Source: Opisthocomus hoazin (Eukaryota; Chordata; Aves; Opisthocomiformes; Opisthocomidae). From it: 64,000 bases of DNA. Below, in pieces: positions 36,521-47,900 of this stretch. The stretch lies in NCBI RefSeq assembly GCF_030867145.1, contig NC_134415.1:8782417-8846416 (forward strand), in the 5' to 3' direction. Made by a program: the position numbers and the translations under genes. Position 1 is the first letter of the stretch, and each line of letters opens with the position of its first letter. Under the pieces are notes generated by a model. The model had not been told where the DNA came from and did not search any database. It saw nothing but the letters and a program-made list of their open reading frames with translations.

Positions 36521-37030
36521 GGAATATGTGAGAAGGGGTTAAAAAAAGTGCCAAGTCATCAGTTTACTTCAGCTTTCCCAGATTTCTGAGTAGGCTTTAA
36601 CTGTTATTAGCATGGCCTGTGTTGCTCTCGGAAGCTTACACTGAAGCGTGCTACAATTACGCAGATGATTGTGACAAACTGTATCAAATCCAGTTTTGCT
36701 GACAACAGACTCAGCAAGCACAATATTTATCTAAACTAAAAATCCATTGTCGCTATTAGACTCAGTCACGTAGATCCAAAAGCTCAGTGTAAAACGGTGC
36801 TAAACACCACTAGTGGGCTGTGGTCTGACACTGCTGCTCGGGTGTTAAGTCCATCTCTTCTCCAAAGTGGAAAGGGAATACCGAATCGAAAGCTACATCT
36901 GTAAATGATCACGATTCAGTTTTTAATGAGATGAATCAAAGCAGGTCCTGGTAGCCAAGAGGGAATATAGAAGATTTGGAGATCACCTAATTATCTCTGA
37001 AAATAAGCAGGAAGTTCATAAAGGCTGTAC

Positions 37031-37456
37031 TCAGTAGTGCTGGCTGGGGACGGTAGCAGCTGACGTGCAGTAGAAGCTCCTGTACTGCTGGTGGCTTGTG
37101 ATTACATTGCTCTCCCAGTTCTTGTGGCTGGGCAGGTAAAACTTCTTAGGGGTAACAGGGTCCTCCTTCAAACAGTACCTTTTGGCCAAGAGCAGCTGCT
37201 GAATTTGCTTCAGCTCAAATTTTCTGCCTCTGTCTTGACACAGCACTTCTGTCTCCCCGGCAAGCAGAATTGCGCTGGAACGCGGGGAGTCGGGCTGTGC
37301 TGACAGGATGACGCGCAGTCCCAGCAATGGTTGTGTGCACCTCGAGTTGGAGCTTTGAAAGCAAAAGCCTGAATTAGGGCTTGGGCCGTGGAAATAAGGG
37401 AAGACTTTGTTACTTGCCATCATGACTGCGACTGAAATCAGCAGGAAGATGACAGT
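37031..37456 (-). CDS. Candidate unrecognised coding exon
   Basis: On the minus strand a good splice acceptor (ttgttttgttcgcag) precedes an open frame from 37456 to TGA at 37031, about 141 residues. It starts with a hydrophobic run (TVIFLLISVAVMM), then a polar, Cys-containing region with YCLKEDPVTPKKFYLP, and ends TVPSQHY. The third codon positions look GC-rich against the AT-rich surroundings, with many CTG, CAG, AGC and AAG codons, as in real bird exons. The first in-frame ATG is at 37423; no upstream ATG exists in this exon because TAG closes the frame at 37492-37490. If real, it is the last exon of a minus-strand gene, perhaps secreted or membrane anchored. I do not recognise the family. 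Chance ORFs of similar length do occur in this window. Confidence 0.3.
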   Translation of the reverse strand, partial: TVIFLLISVAVMMASNKVFPYFHGPSPNSGFCFQSSNSRCTQPLLGLRVILSAQPDSPRSSAILLAGETEVLCQDRGRKFELKQIQQLLLAKRYCLKEDPVTPKKFYLPSHKNWESNVITSHQQYRSFYCTSAATVPSQHY

Positions 37457-38383
37457 CTGCGAACAAAACAACTGCAGTGTAGAGCCAGGCTACTCAAGCT
37501 GTAACCCAGCTGACTCACTGGCAATGCTGCATTAGCTTCGGGAGCAGAAATGGGGATTTTCCTGCCCATTTCATAAACTGCCTATGACTCAGCCTTCGAA
37601 GAGGTGAACAGCATGTTAATCCAACAGCTGTTCTGCTTCGGCAAAGAACTGGTGCGTACTTTAAATCACTTTATTTCCTTTGGATTGTTCCTTCCGAAAA
37701 GTAGAAGAGCTCTGAGCCAGAAGTAGTAGTAAAGTAGTAAAACTTTATTTTCTGTGGTTCTCCTAGAAACACTTCCACTTCTTGCTTCTCCTTTCAGCAT
37801 CACTATGTTTTCATTCCGGACCTTCAGCATCTTTTCTGTCCCTGTTGTTTGACCTGAACTTTTAAACCTGCTCTGAGGTTGCTGTCTAATACTGAGAAGT
37901 GAAGGCATCATGTACTTCTGTCAGTCTGGAAGTTTTATCAAAGGATTTATCAAAATTTTCTACTCTTTAAACTAGAATGCCTGGCACAGTAGCTTCAAAG
38001 GAAAACGAAGTGGTAGCTCAGGCCCTAGAACATTTTCTTTGTTCTCTTGTAAAAAAAGTGCAGTGGAATTTTGAAGAACAACTGAATAGCAGGCTTTCCG
38101 CTGTCACCTGACTGCAGACAGTAGTTCTTGGTCCTCTCTCAAAACCATGCACGATTCTAAGACACCTGCTTCGCTGCTCTTTAATCCGAGTAGCTCATTT
38201 CTGCCGTTCTCCTCAAGAGCGATGTTATCATACCTTTCTGTGAATGAGTCCTTCAAACCTGATACAGCTGGGCTGATGTGCCCTTCAAAGCAGCAACCTT
38301 GCAGCTGTCAGCAAACTCTAGCAAGTAGATGTGATTTGGCATGGGGTTTATTTTGTGCCGGTGAAGGAAGGGGTTAAAGGAAT

Positions 38384-38453
38384 TTTAGTAGAAGCAGCAT
38401 TGCCTAATAGTTAAGGGATTTAGTAGAAGCAGCACTGCCTAAGAGTTGCTGTG
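38384..38453. repeat. 35-bp tandem duplication
   Basis: Two copies of tttagtagaagcagca(t/c)tgccta at 38384 and 38419, period 35 bases. It abuts the left end of the LTR-like element. Confidence 0.75.
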
Positions 38454-38980
38454 CAGAGAACTGATAGTGCCTATCTGTTGTGTAAATTAACTGAAGCAGA
38501 GAGTCTTGCATTTCCTTACAGAGGGGGTAGCTCCTGACGAGCACTGGGGAGTCGCCTAGGACCGGTTAAGACCGACCCTGCAGTTTGGATGGGACCCAGA
38601 AGAGAACTGAGTTTGCACAGAAACAAAGCTCAGTCAGTGAACACCGTGATGAAGAGGATGGGCCTTCATCTTGGCACCCCTGATGACCACCACCAGCAGG
38701 CACTGCGCAAGCGCACCTGGGAGGAGTCTATGAAAATGACTTTTTGGAACTGATTTTAATACGAAGTGGGGATAGGTCATGCATATGTATAGGCAGATTG
38801 GGAATTTGATGAATATATAATATTTGACTGTATAAATTGAAGAAGCAAGTTACTGTCCAGCAGGAGCAACTTTGGTGGGGCTACCCCCATGCCGCCTGGC
38901 GCCGAATAAACATAGCTACTTCACAGTCTTACAGATTGTGGAGCCTGCTTTCCGCACGTCACCGCTTAATTGTAGAATGG
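38450..38980 (+). mobile_element. Retroviral LTR (probably solo, ERVL-like)
   Basis: The block reads like an avian endogenous-retrovirus LTR in sense orientation: a U3 part with gcatatgtatagg, a TATA box TATAAA at 38831-38836, then gccgcctggcgccgAATAAAcat with the poly(A) signal at 38905-38910, 69 bases downstream. I remember close relatives of this 3' part in bird LTRs. No gag, pol or env sequence flanks it. Ends are approximate; target-site duplications were not resolved. It lies about 0.8 kb upstream of the probable LGALS8 start. Confidence 0.6.
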
Positions 38981-39099
38981 AAGACCGGGTATTATCTAGC
39001 TGAGATATTGGAACGGTCTTTGGCCCAGGAGTGGCTGAGTGCCATTCTAACTTTGCTTGTAGCCGCGTGCACTGCTTCCTGCCAGGCAAGGAAGTGCCT

Positions 39100-40080
39100 G
39101 CCATTGAGCGGGACACGGCGATTTAATTCTGTGGGCCCTTTCTGCTGCAGCCTTTATTTCTGCGCTCATCTCTCCCCCCGCCCAGAGGAACGGGGGGAGC
39201 TTGAAGCAGCGCTTCCCTGCGCGCGTTGCTGCTGCGCATCACGGGCCGTAAAACTACGAGGGGCTTCGGGAGCAGCCAAAACCGCAGTGGGTGACGCTGG
39301 TGAGGGGACGGGAGGACAGAAGCACATCACGCGTGGGCGTTTCGCCAGCTCCGCGGTCCCGGAGCAACGACTGGGGTTGGAAACCGCCTTTGGGTCCGGT
39401 CGCGGGAGCCTTGCCCTGTCAGGAGATGGGCTCAGGCTGCACCGCGGGCCCTGCAGAGGAGACCCGAAGCGCGGGGGAAACGGTTTTGCGGAGGAAGGTT
39501 GCGGTAGCGCCCAGGACCTGAATTAACTTGGCCGCCCACCCCGCCCGTTCGGCGCCCGGACGCCCAGGCCTGCCAGCGCGCCCCTCCACCGGCAGGAGGC
39601 GCTCTCCCTGCGGCCGCGTGGGGAGGCGCGGGGCGCGGTGACGCGGGAGGCGGCGGGGCGGGCCCGGGCCGGGCGCGGGGCAGGGGAGCGCGGGCGGCCT
39701 CACCGCGCGGGTCACCGGGCGCTGAGGCGGAGAGAGGGGGAGCGTCCGTCGGCCGGGAGCTGAGGGTAAGGGCGGTAACGGGGGCTGCTCCCCGCGGGGC
39801 CGCGGCGGGCCCGGCTGGAGGAGCGCGCGGTGGAGTCGGGCGGCCGGGCTGCCGCGGCGGGACTGGGCCCGCGTCCCTCCGCTTTGTAGCCGGGGGACGG
39901 CGCTGGCGTCTGGGCTTTGGCTGCGTGCGGGCGGCCGGGAAGAGCCTGGCTTCCTCTCCCGGCGGAAGCGCGGTTTGCCGCGGTGCGAAGTGCGGCTCCG
40001 GTGACAGAGCCTGACCGGCCTGGCCCTCGTCGCAGGCGCCTCAGGCGTGCCCCGGAGGGACGGCTGGGTGTTGGCCCGTC
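39100..40080. promoter_or_regulatory. LGALS8: CpG-island promoter of LGALS8
   Basis: A GC- and CpG-rich island with several GC boxes (for example ggcggggcggg near 39651) and no TATA box. A non-coding first exon probably lies just before the splice donor at 39766. Large open frames across the island on both strands are composition artefacts. Confidence 0.8.
39700..39765 (+). other. LGALS8: LGALS8 non-coding exon 1 (probable)
   Basis: Within the CpG island, ggccgggagctgagg is followed by a strong donor gtaagg at 39766. Galectin-8 genes have a non-coding first exon, and the first coding exon is 2.1 kb downstream, so this is the likely 5' UTR exon. The start site (39700) is a guess. Confidence 0.45.
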
Positions 40081-41820
40081 CGCGTTCCTGGTTGTTGTTT
40101 TTCTTTACTGAAGAGTTTTCAGCTGCTTTGCAGCGCCTGGGATGACAGGAGAGCACGCGTGTCTTACTCAGTTCTACAGGTGCAGCCAGGAAGCCTGAAC
40201 TTCAGCGCTGCAGGCTTGAGGCTTGGCTTCACGTCCGCTGGCAGCGGCTCCTCTGACAGGAGAACCTCGCCGCGGCGTGGTCTCCTGGCGTGTCAAACAG
40301 GGCCTGAACTGCAGCTTGCCCTCGGCACTGTGACCCCTTCAATAAAAAAAATGACCAAAGAAACAAAAAACCCCTCAATCCATCGCTTTGCTGTAGCGCT
40401 GCCGGCTCTGCCCAGCCTGGCAGCGCTGGTCCAGGGTCCTCTTTCAAAAGCAGGGTCTGGGTTGCTGTCGCACACCCAGGGAAGGTTGGTTGGCAGGCTG
40501 CGGGTTGTAGGCGCGGGTTTTGCTTTTTTTGGGTCTGCTGTTGGACTTTCTGATGCTGAGTTAGTGTTTGCTTTGGTCTTGGTTACCTCCTTTTCGAGAT
40601 TACAATAATGAAGTTTCCCTGCCTTTGCACATTCCTGTTGTGGTGGTGGTATCCCATGAGGAGATCAAAGGGGCGGATGAGTTACGCAGCGTAGGCACCT
40701 TATGTTCTCCAAATTGTGTTCTAGACACTGGTTTTGAGTAGGAGAATTAATGCCCTTCTGGCCCAAGTCTCCCACGAGATAAGCCAGATGTTGCAACGGG
40801 CCGCTCTGTTGTGGAATCATTGCAGAAGATTAACCCCAGGGCCCTGTGGAACAGGTCGCAGACGTTGCGTTTCGGTTTGGTGGTGGGTTTTTGGAGGGTT
40901 TTTTGCTCTTTTAACATTGCTAGCAGTTGTCACACAGTAATGATGCTAGAACCCTCACCTTTGGCTTTTTCCCTGTCTGCCTGTCATCACCACACAGTTT
41001 GCATGCTACCTTAAGTTAGTTCTCTAGAATGAGCAAGAAATAATTACTTAGTAGTTTCAGCTGGGCCCTGAATTTTCTTCACTTCATTAGAAGATTTGCT
41101 AAAGAAATGGCAGTGTGTAGCTGGGTATGCTCACCAGCTGTTGTTTCATTTCTCATTAATGGTGTGCATCTAATGCAATTTTACAAACTCCTGTAGTTAG
41201 TTGTGGAGTCCAGTTTGTGGATTTGCTTCCCTGCTATGTCTTTGCCTAGTATCTCTTCAGCTTATGTCAGGTAAACCTGGAAAAAGCAAGTTCAGCCCCT
41301 TGGGCTTGTCTGCCTTGGGAAATCTGGAGAGAGCACAGAAAGCATTAAAGGACATGGAAATGGTTGGTTGTTTGTCTTGGAAGAACTGCTTTTGTACTGT
41401 GTATCTTTCCCCTGTCTGCAGGCAGAGGTCAGCTGCAAATGGAGAGCTGTTAGGGGCTCTGAGGGGCACAGAGTTATCAGTGTTCCACTGTACAATGATG
41501 GTTTTTACATGGGATTCTGTCTCAGTGTACATAATCTCAGGAAGCTGCTGCTGACATTGTGTACCTGTGTGCGCTGTCCCTTGTTAGGGTGGCACCTCGC
41601 TTCTTCAAGCAAGCCTTTAATTTTCATATTTCAAAACTCCAGCAAATTTATTGGAAAGATGTCTGCATCATTTCTTGTGCAGTTTAAAGTTATACCTTGG
41701 AGGGTTTCACTTCATTTAGTGTCACTTTGTTTATTTCTAATTAAAAGTTTTGGTTTTTCAAAGGGGTCTGTCCTTTGTTGCTGCCCGACCAGTGAGTCCT
41801 TTAACTACGCTCCAGCGGTG
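39766..41820 (+). other. LGALS8: LGALS8 intron 1 (5' UTR intron)
   Basis: About 2 kb between the probable non-coding exon and the first coding exon. Open frames at 41201-41835 have no recognisable domain. Additional 5' UTR exons are possible but were not identified. The acceptor is probably near 41814 or 41830. Confidence 0.5.
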
Positions 41821-41859
41821 GTCACACAGAACTGACAAACTTAAACGGGAGGAGGGAAG

Positions 41860-41901
41860 ATGATGTCCTTGGGTGGACCGCAGAAGACAATCCGTAACCC
41901 G
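41860..41901 (+). CDS. LGALS8: LGALS8 coding exon 1
   Basis: ATGATG at 41860 in context gggaag; 42 bases encode [14 protein letters not shown] and end at donor gtaact in phase 0. The MM-SL...NP pattern matches the human N-terminus. The upstream part of this exon is 5' UTR. Confidence 0.88.
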
Positions 41902-44900
41902 GTAACTCCCCTGTTGTGTCAACAACTACTCCCTTGCAAAATGGGATTTTGTTTTTTGTGTCAATAGTTAGTACTCTCACTGTTTTGCACAGTGAGGGAT
42001 GCTATTGAGAACTCAGGTGTTTGAGGGAGAATGTCACAGGTGACGCTAGGAGCCTGATGGTGTTTAGAAATTGTGCTGTAAGCAAATGGACACAATGCAC
42101 GGGGCTTCCGACGCAGGAAGGAAGTTCTGTTGGCCTTGGAGGGTAATGCTTCTTCATTCACAGCTTACTGGATATCTGCCATTTTTGCAGAATATGCTGG
42201 ATCGAAAGTGAAAATATGATAAGCAGTGTTTTCACTCCTAATTCTCTGTAAACATGGGTGGTGCCTGGCAGCCCCCATGAAATGTTTTTTTTCTTTCTTT
42301 TTTTTTCTTTTTTTTGGTGGTGCTTGTAACTTCAATCTGAACAATTAAACTTGGAATCTTTTTCGATAGTTCATATCTTACCTTACAATAAATCCCGTTT
42401 TGTAGGGAAGACTTGACCTAACACGATTCACGCATTGCAGAGAGTGGATTTGACGGAATGTTGTTTGCCTGGCTTAGAGGCTGGAGACTTTCTCTGAAAA
42501 TCTCTAGTATTCTCATGATCTGGGAGAGCGGCCTGACAGCGACATGTGGCTCAAGGGGTGGGCTGGAGCTGTGCTTTTCATTGTGTCTTTAAACAGGTAG
42601 TTCCTCTGAGCCTGCAGGAAATAGTATTTTTAACATTCTGTGCTAGAGCTCTTCAAAAATATTAAAGTCTGTAGAGTATCTGTGTGGAGTGTACAGTTGC
42701 ACAGATCTGCACAGGGCTTCCTTATCTGTTGCAGCTTTGCACTAATATACGCCTGTGTCCTCAGTGAATCTGGTTGTTCAATCCCACTATACATTCACTG
42801 CTTGCAAAATGGAGAGTTAGGGATAACAGGGGAATAGCTTCAACCTTCTGCAAAGAACCCAGCTGGGAGAGGAAGGAGAGCTGTGTGGGGATTAACTAGA
42901 AGGGGGAAGGACTGAACTGCAAAAGGAAAGAGAGGATGAAAGTTGGTAGATGGGGACTTTGGTGGGAGAGGAGGATTAGGAAGTGTTTGGGAAAGTAATC
43001 CGTGTAAGGGAGAGAGTAAGAGTTCAGCAAAATTGGACGGCTGCAAGGGGACTGATGAGTGTGATGGGTGACAAGACCAGGCTGGAGAATATAAAGGGAT
43101 AAAGTAGGGCTGAGAGGTCAAGAGTCTAAGCTGGGAATAAGAGTGAGTATTTGGGATTGGAATACTGAGGCAGAGTTGGGAAAGACTGTGCTGACGACCT
43201 CAGGACAGCCTCCACACAAGGCCACGTCCAACCTGCTCTATCTGACCTTGCTTTGAGCAAGGCATTGACACCAGAGGTGTCTTGCAACCTCAGCCCTTCT
43301 GTGTCACCTGGGTGATACCCCAGGGTGAGCTTAGTAGGGATGGAGGAGGGCAGGCTGTGAAGATTGCACTGTTTCAGTGAATTGTTCCACGAGCAGCGAA
43401 ACTTAAGAGCTTTATTACATGTTTGAGTCTGAGGCTGATTTCTTCACTACTGTGCTGTTCTGAATCACCCAGAATATCCTGCTTCCCTCTGTATGCCCTC
43501 TACTCCACCCATCTGGCAAGAAATGTTGTCATGCTCTATCTGATGGGGCAGCTGTCCGCTACCTGGCAAACTGGATGAAAGCTGTGTAATCACAGTCCTT
43601 TACTCTGCAAGACCCTAATGTGTCCTCTTGGTTTATGAAAACTGGCAGATATTAGAAAGAACTTGATCTTCGAGAACTCTGAAACTCAGTTGACATTGAC
43701 CAATTGGCTTCAGAGGTAATATTTTTTTTCCAGAGGTCTGGAAGAGAGCTGGGATACTGGTAGATCGTGTGATGTCACAAGCATTACTCTTAACAAATGA
43801 GGAAAAATTTGTAGAAGAACATCTTGAGAAGTGAGGAAATTACAGGCACATTCTGTGATGACAAAACCTCATTAAGTCTGTAGCATCGCGCCCAGGAAAT
43901 GCTCTATTACGGTGTTGCAGATTCCATGCCTGAGCTTCTGAAGAGTTGATGGGCCAATCTTCTTTTCTCTCAAAGAAATGCATAAATGCACCCTTTTGAA
44001 ACAAGTTTGGTTTTTTTGCCACAGCTTTTCTTCCAGGGGTGAATAACTTTGATCCACTAGAGTGGTAAAGTCCCAGAATCCCTGGGCTGTGTCTGTATGT
44101 TTCTCTGGTTCGTTGTTGAAGACTGAACCAGTAATTTATTGCTCTGCTGCATTACTCAGAGCTACTGCCCCTCAGGAACAGTGTGTTAAAACTAAAATAA
44201 TCAAGATAGATTTTTGTTATTTATTATGATTGTTCTTATTCTTTGAATAAAAATGAGCCTCTTGTGAACAGCTTGTGTATTAAGGAACCAAGCTACTATC
44301 AGCACAGGATTTCAGCCTATTTATTCTTTCACTTTTAACATTTAATTTTGCATTTTTGCCCTCCTTTACTGCACCTGCTTAAGCCAATAAAAATGCATGA
44401 GACTTGAAACAACTTGACCATTTGTGAGCTTATGCTTGAGAAGCAAGTTCTTAAAGTCTGTTTTGCCTGGTGTAGAAGACGACTGCAAACTGGCTTTGTG
44501 CAATGTGTGGGTAGCTGAGAAGGGAAGCGGAGAGAGGGCAGTAAAGGATGTGTATCTGCTGGCAGCAGTGATCGATACTCTGGATTTAGACAATTTTTGC
44601 TGTCATTCCACCTTCCCTTCTCAGAAATTCACAAGACTAGGTGTCAGCAAACACATCCTCTTTTCATATCTTCCTGTTTCGCATGGTGATATGTAGATAT
44701 TTAAAAAATAAAAATCTCAACTTGTCCTTTTATGGTCCAGTATTTCATTCAAGAGTATTTCCAGTCTGTTCATTTTTTGTTTTTAATTACTGGAACACTT
44801 GTTTGCAATTGATGTTTCATTTCAAAGATGTCCTAAAATCTTACACACTGTTCCATAGGGATTTTTGGGGAAAAAAAACCCCCAGAAACAAGCTTTGCAG

Positions 44901-47900
44901 AAATTTTTGTCTGTTACCCAGAGCAAATGTAACATTTGCTACCATTTACTTCATTTTTCAATCTAAAGCACGTGTGATGAGATGCAGACTTACAGCTTTG
45001 CTTTCAGATCAGTCCCCTGTGAACTTTCACAGTTTTCTGTTAAGGTGCTCCCCTTCCCTCCCTGAAATTCTGGGTGCACCAGCAGATGGTCAGGGTAGGG
45101 CTTCTGTCAGCATGTCTGAGCCTTTGCCAGAGAGCTGTGCTGCGGCATTTCGGCTTTAATTTTAGCTGACGTGTCCCCTTATATGGCTTAACAACTCCTG
45201 CTGTGTTGCCATTTCAGTTTAGGGTATTTAGTGCTTTCCTACTGTTTCTTTTAAATGAAATGCTAGACCAGCACAGAATTATTAGAATATTATTTTTAAA
45301 ACAATTGTGGGTTTTTTTAACCTCCATCACAAAATGTTATTTGAATCTTTTTTTCCTTCCTTCTTTTCCCTCTTCTAGATCATTCCATATGTTGGGACCA
45401 TACATGGTGGCCTTGTTCCTGGAAAGCAGATTGTGATACGTGGGACTGTTCCTGATGATGCAGACAGGTAGCGGCTACACTTTTTGCAGCATCACTGTGT
45501 GACCAAGAATGTAATGGATAAAATGTTTCCAGGGACCCTACTTATGATGACACACACAGGCTTGATCTAAATACTTGTGACAGTGTCAGGGTGAACACAG
45601 GCTTAAGAAGTTAATGAAAGCTTTGTGGTGAGAAGTGGAGGATGAACTGGTTTCCTGCTTTCTGCTGATCCTCTCTTCTCTCTACTTCGCCTGCTTTGGC
45701 AATGGTTTTTTCCCTGTCACGGCATATGTCTGCTTGTCTAAAGAGGTTGTCTGAGACTAACAAAAGTGATAACTGAATGTGTTGCATGAAGTAATTAACT
45801 TAAACTGGGATAAGGAGGTATGAACTCGTGCTTGTGCCCAGTATGGGTGTTCTGTTCCCTGTCCTTGCCTGAAGTTCATTTGGTTAGTCTACTGAAGATG
45901 ATGAGAGGGAAGGTGGTGAACATAGTAAGTGAGGAGCTTACATGATATGAACGATGACCATGAAATAAATACTTAAATATTTTAATTTATTGCAGGAGTG
46001 CGTGGGAGAACCTTTCACAAATGTGGAGGGGTTGGACAAATACATGTTTGTTTGCTTTTTTCCTTACCCAGCATCACTCATTTGCGTCTGTCTGTTCTGA
46101 GGCTCCACAGTAAAGCATAAGTGTATCAAACTTTTAGGTGATTTCTTGACAGACTGAGCTGAATGTGGTTTGTCTTATTTTTATGATTAGGTTCCAGGTG
46201 GATTTACAGTGTGGCAGTAGCACACAGCCTCGAGCTGATGTGGCGTTTCATCTCAACCCCCGCTTCAAAAAGCATGGCTGCGTTGTTTGCAACACGCTGG
46301 AGAGGGAAAAATGGGGCTGGGAAGAGATCACTTACCACATGCCCTTTCAAAAAGGGAAGCCATTTGAGATTGTCATAATGATTTTAAAGGATAAATTCCA
46401 GGTGAGTCTGGATCGATTCTTTATAAACAGCCAGTTGTCAGGCCGATGAATGAAAGGTATTTTGTATGCTTAAAATAAGTAGTTGGAAGCCTTGGTTTCT
46501 CTGTTATCTAGGTATAGTCTAACTACAGAAAAGTTTAGAAGCTTTTTCTTTAAAGAGATGCTGAGTAAATCTGTATTGCTTCCCTCTCAGTTGAATGAGT
46601 AGGCAAGTAACTTCCGCTGTGGCGAATGGCTACTCCACCCTTCCCTGCTTACATGCAAAGGGCTGACCTTAGGGTAAACCTGTTTTGTGACAAGTGTAGG
46701 ACAGGCTGCGTGGAGGAAACGTGTGAGGTGTATTTATCTTGCTCTGTTAGACTGCAATGATTGATTCTATTAGGTTGACAGTACCACAGTGGTAAATGAT
46801 TAGGTAATAAAAACAAAAGGTGTGAAATGCAGATTTTAGTGTAGTCAAATAAATCCCCCTTGTAGTAATGGAGAAAGAGACTGAATCGTGGATGAGCCGA
46901 ACTTAGTAGCTCTGAAATTTCTAGGACACTGCCAGCTTCTGCACCAAAACACTGTAAACAGAGATACATGCATATAATTCGATACATGGCTGGTGTGATG
47001 TGTGTTTAATACAATTTTCCTATTTTGTTTCCTGTCTCCTTAGGTGTCTGTAAACAAGAGACACTTGCTGCTCTACAACCACAGAATTAGCCTTGAAAGA
47101 ATAGATACTCTTGGAATATATGGTCAAGTGCACATTGAAACCATAGATTTTGTTTCTAATGTAAGTTATATAGACAGCTGACTTGTTAGATTCCTTTTCT
47201 CTGTCTTGCTGAACTACAGAGTAGAATTTATGGTGTAAAGTGCTGTATGGTGGAAAGTAAAGAAAAGCAACTACACAGTCTCATGTTAGCAACGAGACTT
47301 TCACCACAGTGCAACCTGTGAGCCTCATGTGAGGATCTCTTCCCTTTTTTGTCTTGAGGTTAGGGGAAAAAGCATGACAAAGTTTACAGCTTATGAAGTT
47401 AACAGGACAGATACTGAATCTGGGAATGCATTAGACTTTTCAAATATCACAGGAGCTCCAAAATGATCTCCCAGTATTCAGGCTTCTAAGTGACAAGTTC
47501 AGCCATGGCTGTAACTTGTTGCTTGGCTTCCCAATGCCAAGTTCAGCCACGTGTGGAACTGCTTGTGTGCATTAACCCTGTTTTTCCTGCTAAAATGACC
47601 GAATTGCGGAATGAAGTTATAAGGAGGAGTGTATGTTTGTTTCTGGGGGGCGAGATGTCCTTTCTTGTAGAAGATCTTGTAGCTTGTCTTGCTCTTGGAC
47701 CACACTGCAGTGAATATAAAGTGCAGGCAGTGCCGTGCTTCCTCTCAGCTGCCAGCTCTGCTAGAGGAAGCAAACCAAGAGGGAGAAATGGAACAACATG
47801 TTTTCCCCGATGCAGAAGGAAAGATCCTTCTGCTCTGGAAGGGTGAGACTTTGAGCAGAAATGGGAGGTGATAAATTCCAGGGAGATACAGAAGGTGAAT

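Larger units (their letters stand above)
32831..38383. other. Intergenic interval EDARADD to LGALS8
   Basis: About 5.5 kb with no gene I can name. It holds a GC-rich block with a poly(A) signal (36160-36520) and a minus-strand coding-like exon (37031-37456), both listed separately. The rest is AT-rich. Confidence 0.6.

Noticed and set aside
39419-40156. 245-codon minus-strand and 229-codon plus-strand open frames near LGALS8
   Set aside because: Low-complexity Pro/Arg/Ala composition in a CpG island. The start of the plus frame is LTR sequence.
41201-41835. Overlapping open frames upstream of LGALS8 coding exon 1
   Set aside because: No recognisable protein; they probably reflect 5' UTR intron sequence.
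44641-45159. 172-codon plus-strand open frame in an LGALS8 intron
   Set aside because: AT-rich codons, many Phe/Leu/Ser, no domain and unrelated to the neighbouring exon.
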